From the NCBI RefSeq assembly GCF_002332425.1, contig NZ_NRGS01000005.1, forward strand, positions 445,777 through 509,776: DNA of 64,000 bases, given 5' to 3'. Shown piece after piece: positions 41,184-49,031 of this stretch. The translations under genes were made by a program, and so were the position numbers. A model generated the notes under the pieces. That model searched no databases. It was not told where the DNA came from and worked only from the letters and a program-made list of their open reading frames with translations. Source of the stretch: Brachybacterium alimentarium. GTDB lineage: Bacteria; Actinomycetota; Actinomycetes; Actinomycetales; Dermabacteraceae. Every line of letters starts with the position of its first letter. Position 1 is the first letter of the stretch.

Positions 41184-41885
41184 TCACCGCGCGCGGATCC
41201 CCAGCTCCCGCCTGAGAGCACCGGCCCGGTTCGAGGTGATCGCGTCGACGCCGAGCACCGCGAGCTCCTCCGCCCGCCGGGCGTCATCCACCGTCCAGCA
41301 GGTGACCTCGAGCCCGTGGGCACGGGCCCAGGCGATCGATGCCGCGTCCACCAGCTCGTGCGGCGGATTCCAGGAGCGGGGTCGCAGCTCGACCAGGATC
41401 TCGTCCGGGATCGGCTCGGGCACCTTCCACGTCAGCCGGATCTCGGCCGACGGCTCCGACGCACGCACGGCGCGCATCGCGGTGAGCCCTCCGCAGTAGG
41501 ACGGGGCAGGAACGGACGGATCGGCTGCGCGCACGGCACGGACGGTGTCGACCACGGCGTGTGCGAGGAGGGGGTCGGGACCGTCATCGGGCAGGTCCAG
41601 GAGGAGGGCGCTCGGCGCGGCCTCCACGAGGGCGTCGCGCAGCAGCGGAATTCCCGGTGCGAGCTCCGCGGTGCGCTGCTCGCGCACCGGTCGGTCCACG
41701 CCCCACAGGCGCAGCGACGTCGGGTCGTGCAGCAGCACGCACTCCCCGTCGGCCGTGCGCCGCAGATCCACCTCGATGAGCGCGGCGCCGTCGGCCCGGG
41801 CGCGGCGCACCGCCGCCAGGGTGTTCTCGATCTCGTGCACGGGATCGCCGCGGTGGGCGACCAGCTGCAGGGGCGCGGTGCGCAT
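41184..41885 (-). CDS. Glycerophosphodiester phosphodiesterase
   Basis: Hydrolyses glycerophosphodiesters to glycerol 3-phosphate and an alcohol. 233 residues, TIM barrel, no signal peptide, so a cytoplasmic UgpQ-like enzyme. AHRGDPVHEIENTLAAVRRA carries the catalytic His, Arg and the metal-binding Glu; IEVDLRRTADGECVLLHDPT holds the further Glu/Asp ligands and the second catalytic His. The C-terminal WTVDDARRAEELAVLGVDAITSNR is typical. I choose the ATG at 41885, seven bases after a TAGCGT box; longer in-frame starts run through the octamer array upstream. Confidence 0.92.
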   Translation of the reverse strand: MRTAPLQLVAHRGDPVHEIENTLAAVRRARADGAALIEVDLRRTADGECVLLHDPTSLRLWGVDRPVREQRTAELAPGIPLLRDALVEAAPSALLLDLPDDGPDPLLAHAVVDTVRAVRAADPSVPAPSYCGGLTAMRAVRASEPSAEIRLTWKVPEPIPDEILVELRPRSWNPPHELVDAASIAWARAHGLEVTCWTVDDARRAEELAVLGVDAITSNRAGALRRELGIRAR

Positions 41886-41892
41886 GAGCGCG

Positions 41893-41898
41893 ACGCTA
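41893..41898 (-). promoter_or_regulatory. Leaderless -10 element (TAGCGT) of the phosphodiesterase gene
   Basis: On the minus strand TAGCGT is followed by seven bases and the ATG at 41885; no ribosome-binding site. The octamer array lies just upstream. Confidence 0.5.
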
Positions 41899-41912
41899 CC
41901 CTGCTCGCCATA

Positions 41913-41984
41913 CCACCAGACCAACAGCCCGCCTGCCCGCCAGACCGCCAGACCGCCAGACCGCCAGACCACCAGCCCGCCTGT
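41913..41984. repeat. Tandem octamer array, nine units of CCGCCAGA-like sequence
   Basis: Nine contiguous 8-base units; four are exactly CCGCCAGA (41937-41968) and the others differ by one to four bases. It fills the space between the end of the lytic-transglycosylase-like gene and the phosphodiesterase promoter, both on the minus strand. Confidence 0.85.
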
Positions 41985-42016
41985 CCGGGCGTCTGGCCCG
42001 TCCTGCGCTCGCGGTC

Positions 42017-42952
42017 TCAGCCGCCGCTGACCAGCACGACCACCGAGTCTGCTTCGCCGCCGTCGACGCTGCCCCAGGTCTCGGCCTCCTCACGGCGCAG
42101 GGAGCGGTCCCATACTCGGCCCTGGTAGGACACCTGGACCACGCCGTCCTGCGCGGCGCGGGCGACGGCCCAGTTCGCGAGCGCCCATCCGCGGGTGGTG
42201 TCCCCACCGGTGTCGATGACCAGCGCGGTCGCCCCGGAGCCGTCGGGCCGCTGCGGGGCCACGGAGCCCGCTGGACGCAGCGACGAGGCGATCCCGCCGG
42301 ATTCGGTCAGGCGCGGGAACTGCCCCGCGAGCTCCCCGCGCAGCTGCTCGGGCGAGGTGGTCGAGCCGACCTCGTCGAGCGTGCACACCAGGTTCGCGCC
42401 GGACTGCCCGGTCAGGGCGGAGGCGTACAGGCGTCCTTCGGTCTCGTGGTCGCGATACGCCTCGGGGTGGCCGGAGCGCTGGACCTCCTGGGCCACGTCG
42501 TTGATGTCCCCGCTCTCGTAGGCGCTGACCGTCTCGAGCGCGTCGTAGAAGGCGTTCGTGGAGTAGATCGGGTCCTGGACCTCATCCTCGGTGCCCCAGC
42601 CCTGCGAGGGCCGCTGCTGGAACAGGCCCAGGGAGTCACGATCCCCGTGCTCGATGTTCTGCAGCTGGGACTCCTGGTAGGCGGTCGCGAGCGCGATCGA
42701 CGCCGCCCGTGGAGGCAGGCCCCGATCCACCGCGATGGCGCTGATCAGTGCCGCGTTCTCTGCTCGATCGGTGCTGTAGCGGTGGCTGGTGCCCAGCCCG
42801 TGGGCGGTGCAGGTGCCCACGTGCGCGGGGGAGCCGTAGCGCTGCAGGGCGACGTAGGAGCCCCCGGCGATCCCCGCGCACGCCAGCACCATGACCAGGG
42901 GGATCACGAGGTGTCGGCCGACGGAGCCCCTCGCCCGTGCGCGACCTGCCAT
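42017..42952 (-). CDS. Membrane-anchored lytic-transglycosylase/lysozyme-like protein
   Basis: 311 residues: a basic N-terminus, one membrane segment or uncleaved signal (about 14-36), then an extracytoplasmic domain. The segment NAALISAIAVDRGLPPRAASIALATAYQESQLQNIEHGDRDSLGLFQQRPSQGWG resembles the SLT/goose-lysozyme fold, with the Glu of AYQES as candidate catalytic residue and GLFQQRP matching the usual G-L-F/M-Q motif. The C-terminal 130 residues are less conserved. Often labelled hypothetical in actinobacteria; peptidoglycan cleavage is inferred from the motif. It lies 18 bases after dapD and is probably cotranscribed. Confidence 0.72.
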   Translation of the reverse strand: MAGRARARGSVGRHLVIPLVMVLACAGIAGGSYVALQRYGSPAHVGTCTAHGLGTSHRYSTDRAENAALISAIAVDRGLPPRAASIALATAYQESQLQNIEHGDRDSLGLFQQRPSQGWGTEDEVQDPIYSTNAFYDALETVSAYESGDINDVAQEVQRSGHPEAYRDHETEGRLYASALTGQSGANLVCTLDEVGSTTSPEQLRGELAGQFPRLTESGGIASSLRPAGSVAPQRPDGSGATALVIDTGGDTTRGWALANWAVARAAQDGVVQVSYQGRVWDRSLRREEAETWGSVDGGEADSVVVLVSGG

Positions 42953-42970
42953 CTCCAGCTCTCCGTCCTG

Positions 42971-43963
42971 TCAGTTCGCGTGCAGGGCGGCGTTGAGCTC
43001 GACGGTCTGGCCCTCGCGGGCCACCGCCTCGATCGCGCCGCTCAGCGAGTTGCGGCGGAACAGCAGGTTCGGCACCCCCGAGAGGTCGCGGGCCTTGACC
43101 ACGTGCTCGTCCTCGCTGCCTCCGCTGCGCCGACCCTTCTCGCCCACGACGACGACCTTGGCGGAGGCGGTCAGGTAGAGACCCGCCTCGACCACGCTGT
43201 CGTCGCCGAGCGCGATGCCGATGCCGGCCTCGGCGCCCACGAGAGCGCGCTTGCCGATGCGCACTCGCTCGGTGCCGCCCCCGGAGAGCGTGCCCATCGT
43301 GGACGCGCCCCCTCCCACATCGGAGCCGTCCTCGACGATGACGCCCTGGGAGATGCGGCCCTCGACCATGGACGTGCCCAGGGTGCCTGCGTTGTAGTTG
43401 ACGAAGCCCTCGTGCATGACGGTGGTGCCCTCGGCGAGATGAGCGCCCAGGCGCACGCGGTCGGCGTCGCCGATGCGCACGCCGGAGGGCAGCACGTAGT
43501 CCACCATGCGGGGGAACTTGTCGACCCCGAAGACGCTCGGCGTGCGACCGGCGGAGATCAGGGCCAGGCGGGTCTCCTCGAAGCCGGCCACGGCGCAGGG
43601 GCCCTCGGAGGTCCACACGACGTTGGTGAGCGTGCCGAACAGCCCGTCGAGGTTCTGGGCATGGGGCAGGACCAGGCGGTGGGAGAGCAGGTGCAGGCGC
43701 AGGTAGGCGTCCGGGGCGTCGGCCGGGGCGGCGCTGAGGTCGACCGCGCGCACCACGACCTCCTGGGTGGTTCCACGCACCTCGTCGGCGCGGGTGGCGG
43801 CGGCGAGCCGGGCATGGAGCGGCGCGGATTCCGGGGAGCCCGGGGCCCGGCCGAGCTGGGGCGCGGGATACCAGGTGTCGAGGGTGGAGCCGTCGGCAGC
43901 GACGGTCGCGAGGCCGATGCCCCATGCATGGGTCGCGGGCGCGTCCGTGGTCGTCGTGGTCAT
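42971..43963 (-). CDS. dapD: Tetrahydrodipicolinate N-succinyltransferase DapD (actinobacterial type)
   Basis: Succinylates tetrahydrodipicolinate, the first step of the succinylase branch to meso-DAP. 330 residues. The N-terminal half is an alpha/beta domain with [20 protein letters not shown]; the C-terminal half is a left-handed beta helix of imperfect hexapeptide repeats ([21 protein letters not shown], then [21 protein letters not shown]). This is the actinobacterial class typified by Rv1201c rather than the E. coli class. A TAGACT box six bases before the ATG predicts a leaderless transcript. Confidence 0.93.
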   Translation of the reverse strand: MTTTTTDAPATHAWGIGLATVAADGSTLDTWYPAPQLGRAPGSPESAPLHARLAAATRADEVRGTTQEVVVRAVDLSAAPADAPDAYLRLHLLSHRLVLPHAQNLDGLFGTLTNVVWTSEGPCAVAGFEETRLALISAGRTPSVFGVDKFPRMVDYVLPSGVRIGDADRVRLGAHLAEGTTVMHEGFVNYNAGTLGTSMVEGRISQGVIVEDGSDVGGGASTMGTLSGGGTERVRIGKRALVGAEAGIGIALGDDSVVEAGLYLTASAKVVVVGEKGRRSGGSEDEHVVKARDLSGVPNLLFRRNSLSGAIEAVAREGQTVELNAALHAN

Positions 43964-43969
43964 GGGAGG

Positions 43970-43975
43970 AGTCTA
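43970..43975 (-). promoter_or_regulatory. Leaderless -10 element (TAGACT) of dapD
   Basis: TAGACT on the minus strand, six bases before the ATG at 43963. The rest of the 161-base gap to the regulator gene (43976-44124) shows no gene or clear hairpin. Confidence 0.55.
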
Positions 43976-44124
43976 CGAAGCCGAGCCGGGAGAACGCCGG
44001 TCCTGCTCACCGCCCAGGATGAACAGCACATCCCCGGGGTCCGTCGCAGCGGAGGCCAGCAGAGAGCAGCAGAGGAGGGCGGAACCGGGCGCGGGCGGAT
44101 CGCGGATCAGGGGCCCGTGCCCGA

Positions 44125-44805
44125 TCAGTCGTCGCGCGGGGACGAGGACCCCTCAGCGGACGCCCGGTGGGCGGTGGCGGCCCACAGGACCTGATAGGTG
44201 AAGGCGGCGTCCTCGGAATCCGGGTCGCCTGGGATCTCGACGCCCTGGTCATCACGGTTGAGCGCGTTGTACTCGGCGAGCGTGGTCTGGATGAGCGAGT
44301 TCAGCTCCCGCACCTGTGCCGCGGAGATGCGGAGGTCCGACGCGTACAGGGAGCTGAGCTCGTCGTCGTCGACGTCCGGGCCGGTGGACTGCCGGGAGAG
44401 TCGCGCGGCCCATGCGGAACGCATCCGGTCGAAGGCCGCGAGCGATGCGGCCCCGGACGCGGCGAGGTAGTCACCGTCGGCGCCATCGGTGCCATCGGCC
44501 GAACGCGTGCCGTTGCCGAAGTAGAAGGAGGTCTGGGTCAGCCTCCACACGCGGTCCCGCCGGTCTCGTGCCGCTTCGGGAGCCTCCTCGATCACTCCTC
44601 CGCGAGCCAGGATGCGCAGGTGGTAGCTCACGGAGTTCGCGGGGATCGACAGGTCGGCGGCGAGGTCCGCCGCCCGGGCCGTGCCTCGATGCCCCACGCG
44701 ATGGACGATGTCGAGCCGCAGGGGATGGGCCAGTGCGCGCAGCTGCTCCTGGGTGGCGTGCGTCGGGGGAGAGGTCGAGTCGTCATCCGGTGCAGTGCTG
44801 CTCAT
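44125..44805 (-). CDS. ArsR-type winged-helix transcriptional regulator
   Basis: 226 residues. The N-terminal winged helix (about 15-85) reads QEQLRALAHPLRLDIVHRVG, then AADLAADLSIPANSVSYHLRILARGGVIEEA with the recognition helix SVSYHLRIL and a wing RDRRDRVWRLT. No metal-binding Cys motif, so the signal is probably not a metal. The C-terminal 140 residues are helical and acidic, as in YdfF/SmtB-like fusion regulators that control exporters. It is divergently transcribed from an MFS transporter across 103 bases that hold a paired palindrome; I infer that it represses that gene and itself. Confidence 0.88.
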   Translation of the reverse strand: MSSTAPDDDSTSPPTHATQEQLRALAHPLRLDIVHRVGHRGTARAADLAADLSIPANSVSYHLRILARGGVIEEAPEAARDRRDRVWRLTQTSFYFGNGTRSADGTDGADGDYLAASGAASLAAFDRMRSAWAARLSRQSTGPDVDDDELSSLYASDLRISAAQVRELNSLIQTTLAEYNALNRDDQGVEIPGDPDSEDAAFTYQVLWAATAHRASAEGSSSPRDD

Positions 44806-44811
44806 GCGGTG

Positions 44812-44817
44812 AGTCTA
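44812..44817 (-). promoter_or_regulatory. Leaderless -10 element (TAGACT) of the ArsR-type gene
   Basis: On the minus strand TAGACT ends six bases before the ATG at 44805; same hexamer and spacing as at dapD. Confidence 0.55.
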
Positions 44818-44858
44818 CGGAGCGCCCCGCGCCTGATCCATTTGCTGCGCACCACCCC

Positions 44859-44880
44859 TTGCGCAAGATCTGTTGCGCAA
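44859..44880. promoter_or_regulatory. Candidate operator: two TTGCGCAA palindromes
   Basis: Two identical 8-base perfect palindromes, 44859-44866 and 44873-44880, separated by GATCTG, so their centres are 14 bases apart. The right one overlaps the -35 position of the transporter promoter (-10 TAGTGT at 44896-44901). A related partial element (TTGCTGCGCA) lies at 44842-44851. Position between divergent regulator and target, plus symmetry, suits a winged-helix dimer; binding is inferred. Confidence 0.65.
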
Positions 44881-44895
44881 CAAGTCGTGTGCGAC

Positions 44896-44901
44896 TAGTG
44901 T
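44896..44901 (+). promoter_or_regulatory. Leaderless -10 element (TAGTGT) of the MFS gene
   Basis: TAGTGT followed by seven bases and the ATG at 44909; the paired palindrome covers the region just upstream. Confidence 0.55.
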
Positions 44902-44908
44902 TCCGGCC

Positions 44909-46180
44909 ATGACGACCACTGCCTCGGCTCCGCAGCCCTTGCGTCGCAACGCCGAGTACCGCCGCTGGCTGCTCGGCGACGTCTGCCTGGAGCTGGGCAC
45001 CGGCATCGGGACGTTCGCCTTCCCGCTCGTGACCTATGCCGTCACCGGATCCCTCGGCGCGACGGGCCTGGTCGGGATGATCCAGGGGATCGGGGGCCTC
45101 GTGGGGATGGTGCCCGGAGGCCTCCTCGCCGACCGGTTCGGCAGGCGCCGACTGCGGCTGCTCGCCGGCTCGACCGGAACGCTCCTGCAGGCCGTGCTGA
45201 TCGTGGTGCTCATGGCCGGCTGGGGGAGCGTGCTGGTGCTCGCGACGATCGCCTTCTTCGATCGTTTCCGGGCCGGCCTGCTGGGGGCCGCCTCGGACGC
45301 GATGCTCAAGCAGCTGGTGCCGCCGGCCCAGCTGTCGCGCGCCGTCTCCGTCAACCAGGGTCGAGACGCTGCGGTCGAGATGATCGCCGGGCCGCTCGGC
45401 GGAGTGCTCTTCGGCCTCGCCGTGGCCTTCCCGCCGCTCGCGCAGCTGCTGGGGAACCTGGGCTCCGTGCTGGCCACCTGGCGGATGCGCGGCCGCTACC
45501 TGCCCCGTGCCGTCGAGGCGGCGTCCACCCGGGTCCGTGACGACCTGCGGGAGGCCGTGGTCTGGGCCCTCTCGCAGCGGGTGCGGGTCCAGCTCCTGGC
45601 TGTCGCCACACTGGTCAACCTCGGCTCGAACGGCCTCCTCCTCACCGTGCTGCTGCACCTCACGGCGAGCGGGGTCCCGGCCGGACGCATAGGCCTGCTG
45701 AACACGGTGCTGGCGGGGTCGATCCTGCTGGGCGCCGTCCTCGCCCCGCGCCTGGTCGAGAAGGTCCCGACGGGAGTTCTGGTCACCGGGCCGATCCTCA
45801 TCATGGCGGCGGCCGCCGCGTTCCTCCCGTTCGCTCCCGGGATGCTCGCGATCGCTGCGGCCTATGCGGTGATGGGGATCGGCATCGCGCCCTTGAACGC
45901 CGGCACCCAGGGTTTCCTGCTCCACATCACCCCGGTCGCGATGCAGGGGCGGATCGGCGCGCTGATGGGAACGATCGCGATGGGGTTCATGCCGTTGGCG
46001 CCCGCAGCGGCCGGCTGGGGCCTCGATCTCGTGGGCCCCCTGCCGACCATGCTGCTGTTCTCGGGCATCCTCGTCGCCGGTGCGCTGGTGGTGCTGCTGG
46101 GCAGGGACCTGCGCCGGGTCCCTGCCGCAGCGCGATGGGAGAGCTACGCCCGTGCCGAGGGGCTGAGCAGTGAGGGATGA
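44909..46180 (+). CDS. MFS transporter (probable exporter)
   Basis: 423 residues with 12 predicted membrane segments. It has the MFS loop 2-3 motif GGLLADRFGRRRLRLL and the general layout of the MFS_3/enterobactin-exporter-like group that is often next to ArsR-type regulators (RRWLLGDVCLELGTGIGTFAFPL at the first segment). Substrate unknown; export of a drug or small metabolite is the likeliest role. The ATG at 44909 follows a leaderless promoter box. It converges with the membrane-protein gene at 46223. Confidence 0.87.
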   Translation: MTTTASAPQPLRRNAEYRRWLLGDVCLELGTGIGTFAFPLVTYAVTGSLGATGLVGMIQGIGGLVGMVPGGLLADRFGRRRLRLLAGSTGTLLQAVLIVVLMAGWGSVLVLATIAFFDRFRAGLLGAASDAMLKQLVPPAQLSRAVSVNQGRDAAVEMIAGPLGGVLFGLAVAFPPLAQLLGNLGSVLATWRMRGRYLPRAVEAASTRVRDDLREAVVWALSQRVRVQLLAVATLVNLGSNGLLLTVLLHLTASGVPAGRIGLLNTVLAGSILLGAVLAPRLVEKVPTGVLVTGPILIMAAAAAFLPFAPGMLAIAAAYAVMGIGIAPLNAGTQGFLLHITPVAMQGRIGALMGTIAMGFMPLAPAAAGWGLDLVGPLPTMLLFSGILVAGALVVLLGRDLRRVPAAARWESYARAEGLSSEG

Positions 46181-46222
46181 GGGGCGGCGGACGCGACGCG
46201 CCGTGGCGCCGGGCCCAGCGCG

Positions 46223-47170
46223 TCACTCCCCGAGGACGGTGTCGTCCAGCAGTCCCGGTCCTTGCTGGGGGCCCTGCTGCCCCTGGTCTCCGAACCATTC
46301 CGCGGCCCGGGCTCGGCGCACGATCTGCACGATGCGGCGGGATCGCAACTGCACCGCGATGACCGCCAGCAGCAGGGAGACCATGCCCCCTCCCAGCAGC
46401 CACAGCGCGAGCCGGGTGGCGGCGGGGTCCTCACCGCTGAGCAGGGTGATCAGCAGGATGGCCGCCCCGACGCAGATCGCGAGGATCCCGGCGCCCACCA
46501 GGACCGCGGGGCCCAGTCCGCGCAGGACGGCCGGGCCCGCCGAACCGCCCTGCAGCGCCCTGCGCACCGGGAGTCCGCGCCCCATCTGGCCCGGGCGCGA
46601 GACGGCCCAGTCCAGCAGCAGACGGTCTCGTCGGCGGGTCGCGATCGTGCCCACGACGGCCGCCGCGACCAGGCAGACGGCGAGGACGATCAACAGCGCC
46701 AGGGCGCCCTCGGGCAGAGCCCGTGAGGACAGGCCCGCCGCGAACGTGGAGAACTCGGTGCGCAGGACGGCCACGGCGAAGCAGGCCCCCGCCCCGAGCA
46801 GCAGCGCGGCCTCGAGGATCCGCAGCGGGATCTGGCGGGCATCGTGTTCCGCCTGGGCAGCGGATTCCAGCTCGTCGGACACCGGATCGGCGCCCTCGAC
46901 GAGCACGACGCGGCGCTCCTCGGCCAGGCGTTCCACGAAGTCCTCCGCGTCGGGCCGAGCGCGCAGCTGCTCCGCATAGGTCTCGCGCTGCGCGGCGCTG
47001 AGCCACGCGGTCATCACCATCGAGTCCGCGAGCGCGCGCTCCTCGGGAAGCTGGCTGGAGTTCGCGATCGCCCGGATGCGGGCGGCGTGCCTCCCGGCGA
47101 ACGGGCCCGCGGAGAAGGCGGGTGCTCCGTGCTGCAGCGGTCTCGGCGGCGGCGTCGGGGTGTTCGGCAT
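46223..47170 (-). CDS. Uncharacterised membrane protein with four predicted membrane segments
   Basis: 315 residues; I do not recognise a family. The N-terminal 110 residues are soluble and charged (LADSMVMTAWLSAAQRETYAEQLRARPDAEDFVERLAEERRVVLVEGADPVSDELE). Four hydrophobic segments follow in two pairs (about 118-140, 152-176, 216-238 and 250-272), with a basic loop RRRDRLLLDWAVSRPGQMGRG between the pairs. The C-terminus is Gln/Gly-rich. No signal peptide or catalytic motif. Codon use is like its neighbours. Transcribed alone, divergent from the FAD/NAD(P)-binding gene by 63 bases. Confidence 0.75.
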   Translation of the reverse strand: MPNTPTPPPRPLQHGAPAFSAGPFAGRHAARIRAIANSSQLPEERALADSMVMTAWLSAAQRETYAEQLRARPDAEDFVERLAEERRVVLVEGADPVSDELESAAQAEHDARQIPLRILEAALLLGAGACFAVAVLRTEFSTFAAGLSSRALPEGALALLIVLAVCLVAAAVVGTIATRRRDRLLLDWAVSRPGQMGRGLPVRRALQGGSAGPAVLRGLGPAVLVGAGILAICVGAAILLITLLSGEDPAATRLALWLLGGGMVSLLLAVIAVQLRSRRIVQIVRRARAAEWFGDQGQQGPQQGPGLLDDTVLGE

Positions 47171-47221
47171 GACACATATGCTCCCAGACGGCGGTGGGCC
47201 GGGCAGGGGAGCGGCTCACGC

Positions 47222-47227
47222 CATACT
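47222..47227 (+). promoter_or_regulatory. Possible leaderless -10 element (CATACT)
   Basis: CATACT, a near match to TANNNT, is followed by six bases and the ATG at 47234. The GGAG in that gap could also be a very close ribosome-binding site, so this one is weaker than the others. Confidence 0.35.
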
Positions 47228-47233
47228 GGAGCG

Positions 47234-48994
47234 ATGATCGCCAGCACCGAGCCCGCACGCACCGTCGCCGTCATCGGAGCGGGCCCGCGGGGCACAGCGA
47301 TCATCGAGCGTCTGGTCGCCGCCTCGCAGCTGGAGGAGTGGCAGAGCCCGCTCACCGTGCACCTGATCGATCCGCAGGTGGGCCGCGGCGGAGCGGTCTG
47401 GCGCCATGACCAGCCCGACGTGCTGCTGATGAACACCACCACCTGCCAGACCACGATGTATCCCGATGCCAGCTGCCATCCGCTGCTGCCCGCGGCCCGC
47501 GCCGAGAGCCTCGCCGACCATCTCGCCTCCGAAGGGTTCCGGGCGAGCGATTACGCCCCGCGCGCCGCCCACGGCCGCTACCTCGCCCACGTGCTCGCGC
47601 GCGCCGAGGCCGACGCCGATCCCGATCGCCTGCGGATCGTGCAGCACGCCGCCGAGGCCATCGACGTCACGGGCCCGGCTGACGGGGCCCAGCGAGTGCG
47701 GCTGTCCGACAGCCGGGTGCTGACCGCCGACGCGGTCGCCCTGGCACTGGGACATCTGCCCACCGCGCTGGGACCGCGCTCCCAGCAGCTGGCCGACGCG
47801 GCCGACCGTTACGGACTGGTGCACCTGGGACCGGCCAATCCCCTCGATGTCGACTATGCGTCCCTGCTGGGCCGAGGAGCCGTCGCCGTGCAGGGGATGG
47901 GCCTGAACTTCTACGACGCGATCGGGATGCTCACCTCCGTCGCCGGGGGACGCTTCGAGCCGGACGCCGATGCACCCTCGGGGCTGCGCTACCTGCCCGG
48001 CGGGGCAGAGCCCGTCCTGCACGTCGGCTCCCGCTCTGGGATGGTGTACCGGCCCAAGCCCGACCTCGGCGCCGAGCTGCCCGCCCCGTACGTCCCACAG
48101 GTCCTCACCGGGGAGCGCGTGCTCGAGCTCGCCGTGCGCTCGGCCGGTGTCGACCACGAGCGGGACGTCCTGCCGCTGATGTTCGCCGAGCTGCGCCGAG
48201 CGCTCGCCGAGGCGGGCCATGAGCAGCTCGCGCACGACGACGCCCTCGTGCCCCTGCTGTTCCCCTTCGGCCGCAGCGGAGGCGAGAGCCACGACGCCCA
48301 TCGACGCACCCGGGACGTGCTGCGCCGGTCGGTGCGGGCCGCGGCTGATCCGGATCCCGCCTGGCTGCTGGTCTACCGAGTGCTCATCACCCTGCGCACC
48401 CAGGTCAACCGTCTGGTCGATCTCGGTGCGTATACGACCGAGTCGGTGCGGGGCGACATCGACGGGCACGTGCGCAATGCCTTCGCCTCCTGGGCCTCCG
48501 GCCCGCCCCTGCAGCGCGCCCGCCAGGCGCTCGCCCTCGAGGAGGCCGGTCTGCTGCGCTTCGCAGGCCCCCGCATGCACCTGGACATCGACGAGGAGGC
48601 CGGCCGCTATGCGGTGCGCGGCGCCGACGGCTCCACCGCTCTGTGCGACGGCGTGCTCGAGGCCCATCTGCCCCCGGTGGATCTTCCCGCGTATCGCAGC
48701 CCCCTGCTGGGCGCCTGGCGGGAGCGCGGCGAGGTGCAGAAGGACTCCTGGGCCTCCCGCGGCAGTCGTCGACGGATGCTGACCGGCTCCATCGCGGTGG
48801 ACGGCCTCTATGCGCCCGTCGGCCTGGACGAGACCGTCTACGAGCGGCGCCTGCTGGTGGGCGTGCCCGTCAGCACCGCCCAGCCGGGCTCCGCGATCAG
48901 CGCGGAGCCGGGCACGTCCGCCCAGCTGCTGCGCCACGCCGAGGCCGTCGCCGTGCGGCTGGCCCGCGCCGGGGGAGCGCTGCGCGAAGACTGA
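47234..48994 (+). CDS. FAD/NAD(P)-binding protein
   Basis: 586 residues. The N-terminus has a Rossmann dinucleotide motif VAVIGAGPRGTAIIERL, then HLIDPQVGRGGAVWRHDQPDVLLMNTTTCQTTMYPD, and later a region ALALGHLPTAL, as in the FAD-NAD(P)-binding family (NAD_binding_9) that includes putative hydroxylases and lyase-associated flavoproteins. No signal peptide or membrane segment. The reaction is unknown; amine or hydroxyacid oxidation and N-hydroxylation are possibilities only. It precedes dapE by 37 bases; the spacing allows cotranscription, although dapE may have its own start. Confidence 0.82.
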   Translation: MIASTEPARTVAVIGAGPRGTAIIERLVAASQLEEWQSPLTVHLIDPQVGRGGAVWRHDQPDVLLMNTTTCQTTMYPDASCHPLLPAARAESLADHLASEGFRASDYAPRAAHGRYLAHVLARAEADADPDRLRIVQHAAEAIDVTGPADGAQRVRLSDSRVLTADAVALALGHLPTALGPRSQQLADAADRYGLVHLGPANPLDVDYASLLGRGAVAVQGMGLNFYDAIGMLTSVAGGRFEPDADAPSGLRYLPGGAEPVLHVGSRSGMVYRPKPDLGAELPAPYVPQVLTGERVLELAVRSAGVDHERDVLPLMFAELRRALAEAGHEQLAHDDALVPLLFPFGRSGGESHDAHRRTRDVLRRSVRAAADPDPAWLLVYRVLITLRTQVNRLVDLGAYTTESVRGDIDGHVRNAFASWASGPPLQRARQALALEEAGLLRFAGPRMHLDIDEEAGRYAVRGADGSTALCDGVLEAHLPPVDLPAYRSPLLGAWRERGEVQKDSWASRGSRRRMLTGSIAVDGLYAPVGLDETVYERRLLVGVPVSTAQPGSAISAEPGTSAQLLRHAEAVAVRLARAGGALRED

Positions 48995-49031
48995 TCCTTC
49001 TCGGCCCCGAGCGGGAGGGCACAATGACGGC

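Noticed and set aside
43976..44124. Small frames in the gap between dapD and the regulator gene
   Set aside because: Open frames on both strands, but no start signals or resemblance to anything; left as untranslated sequence.
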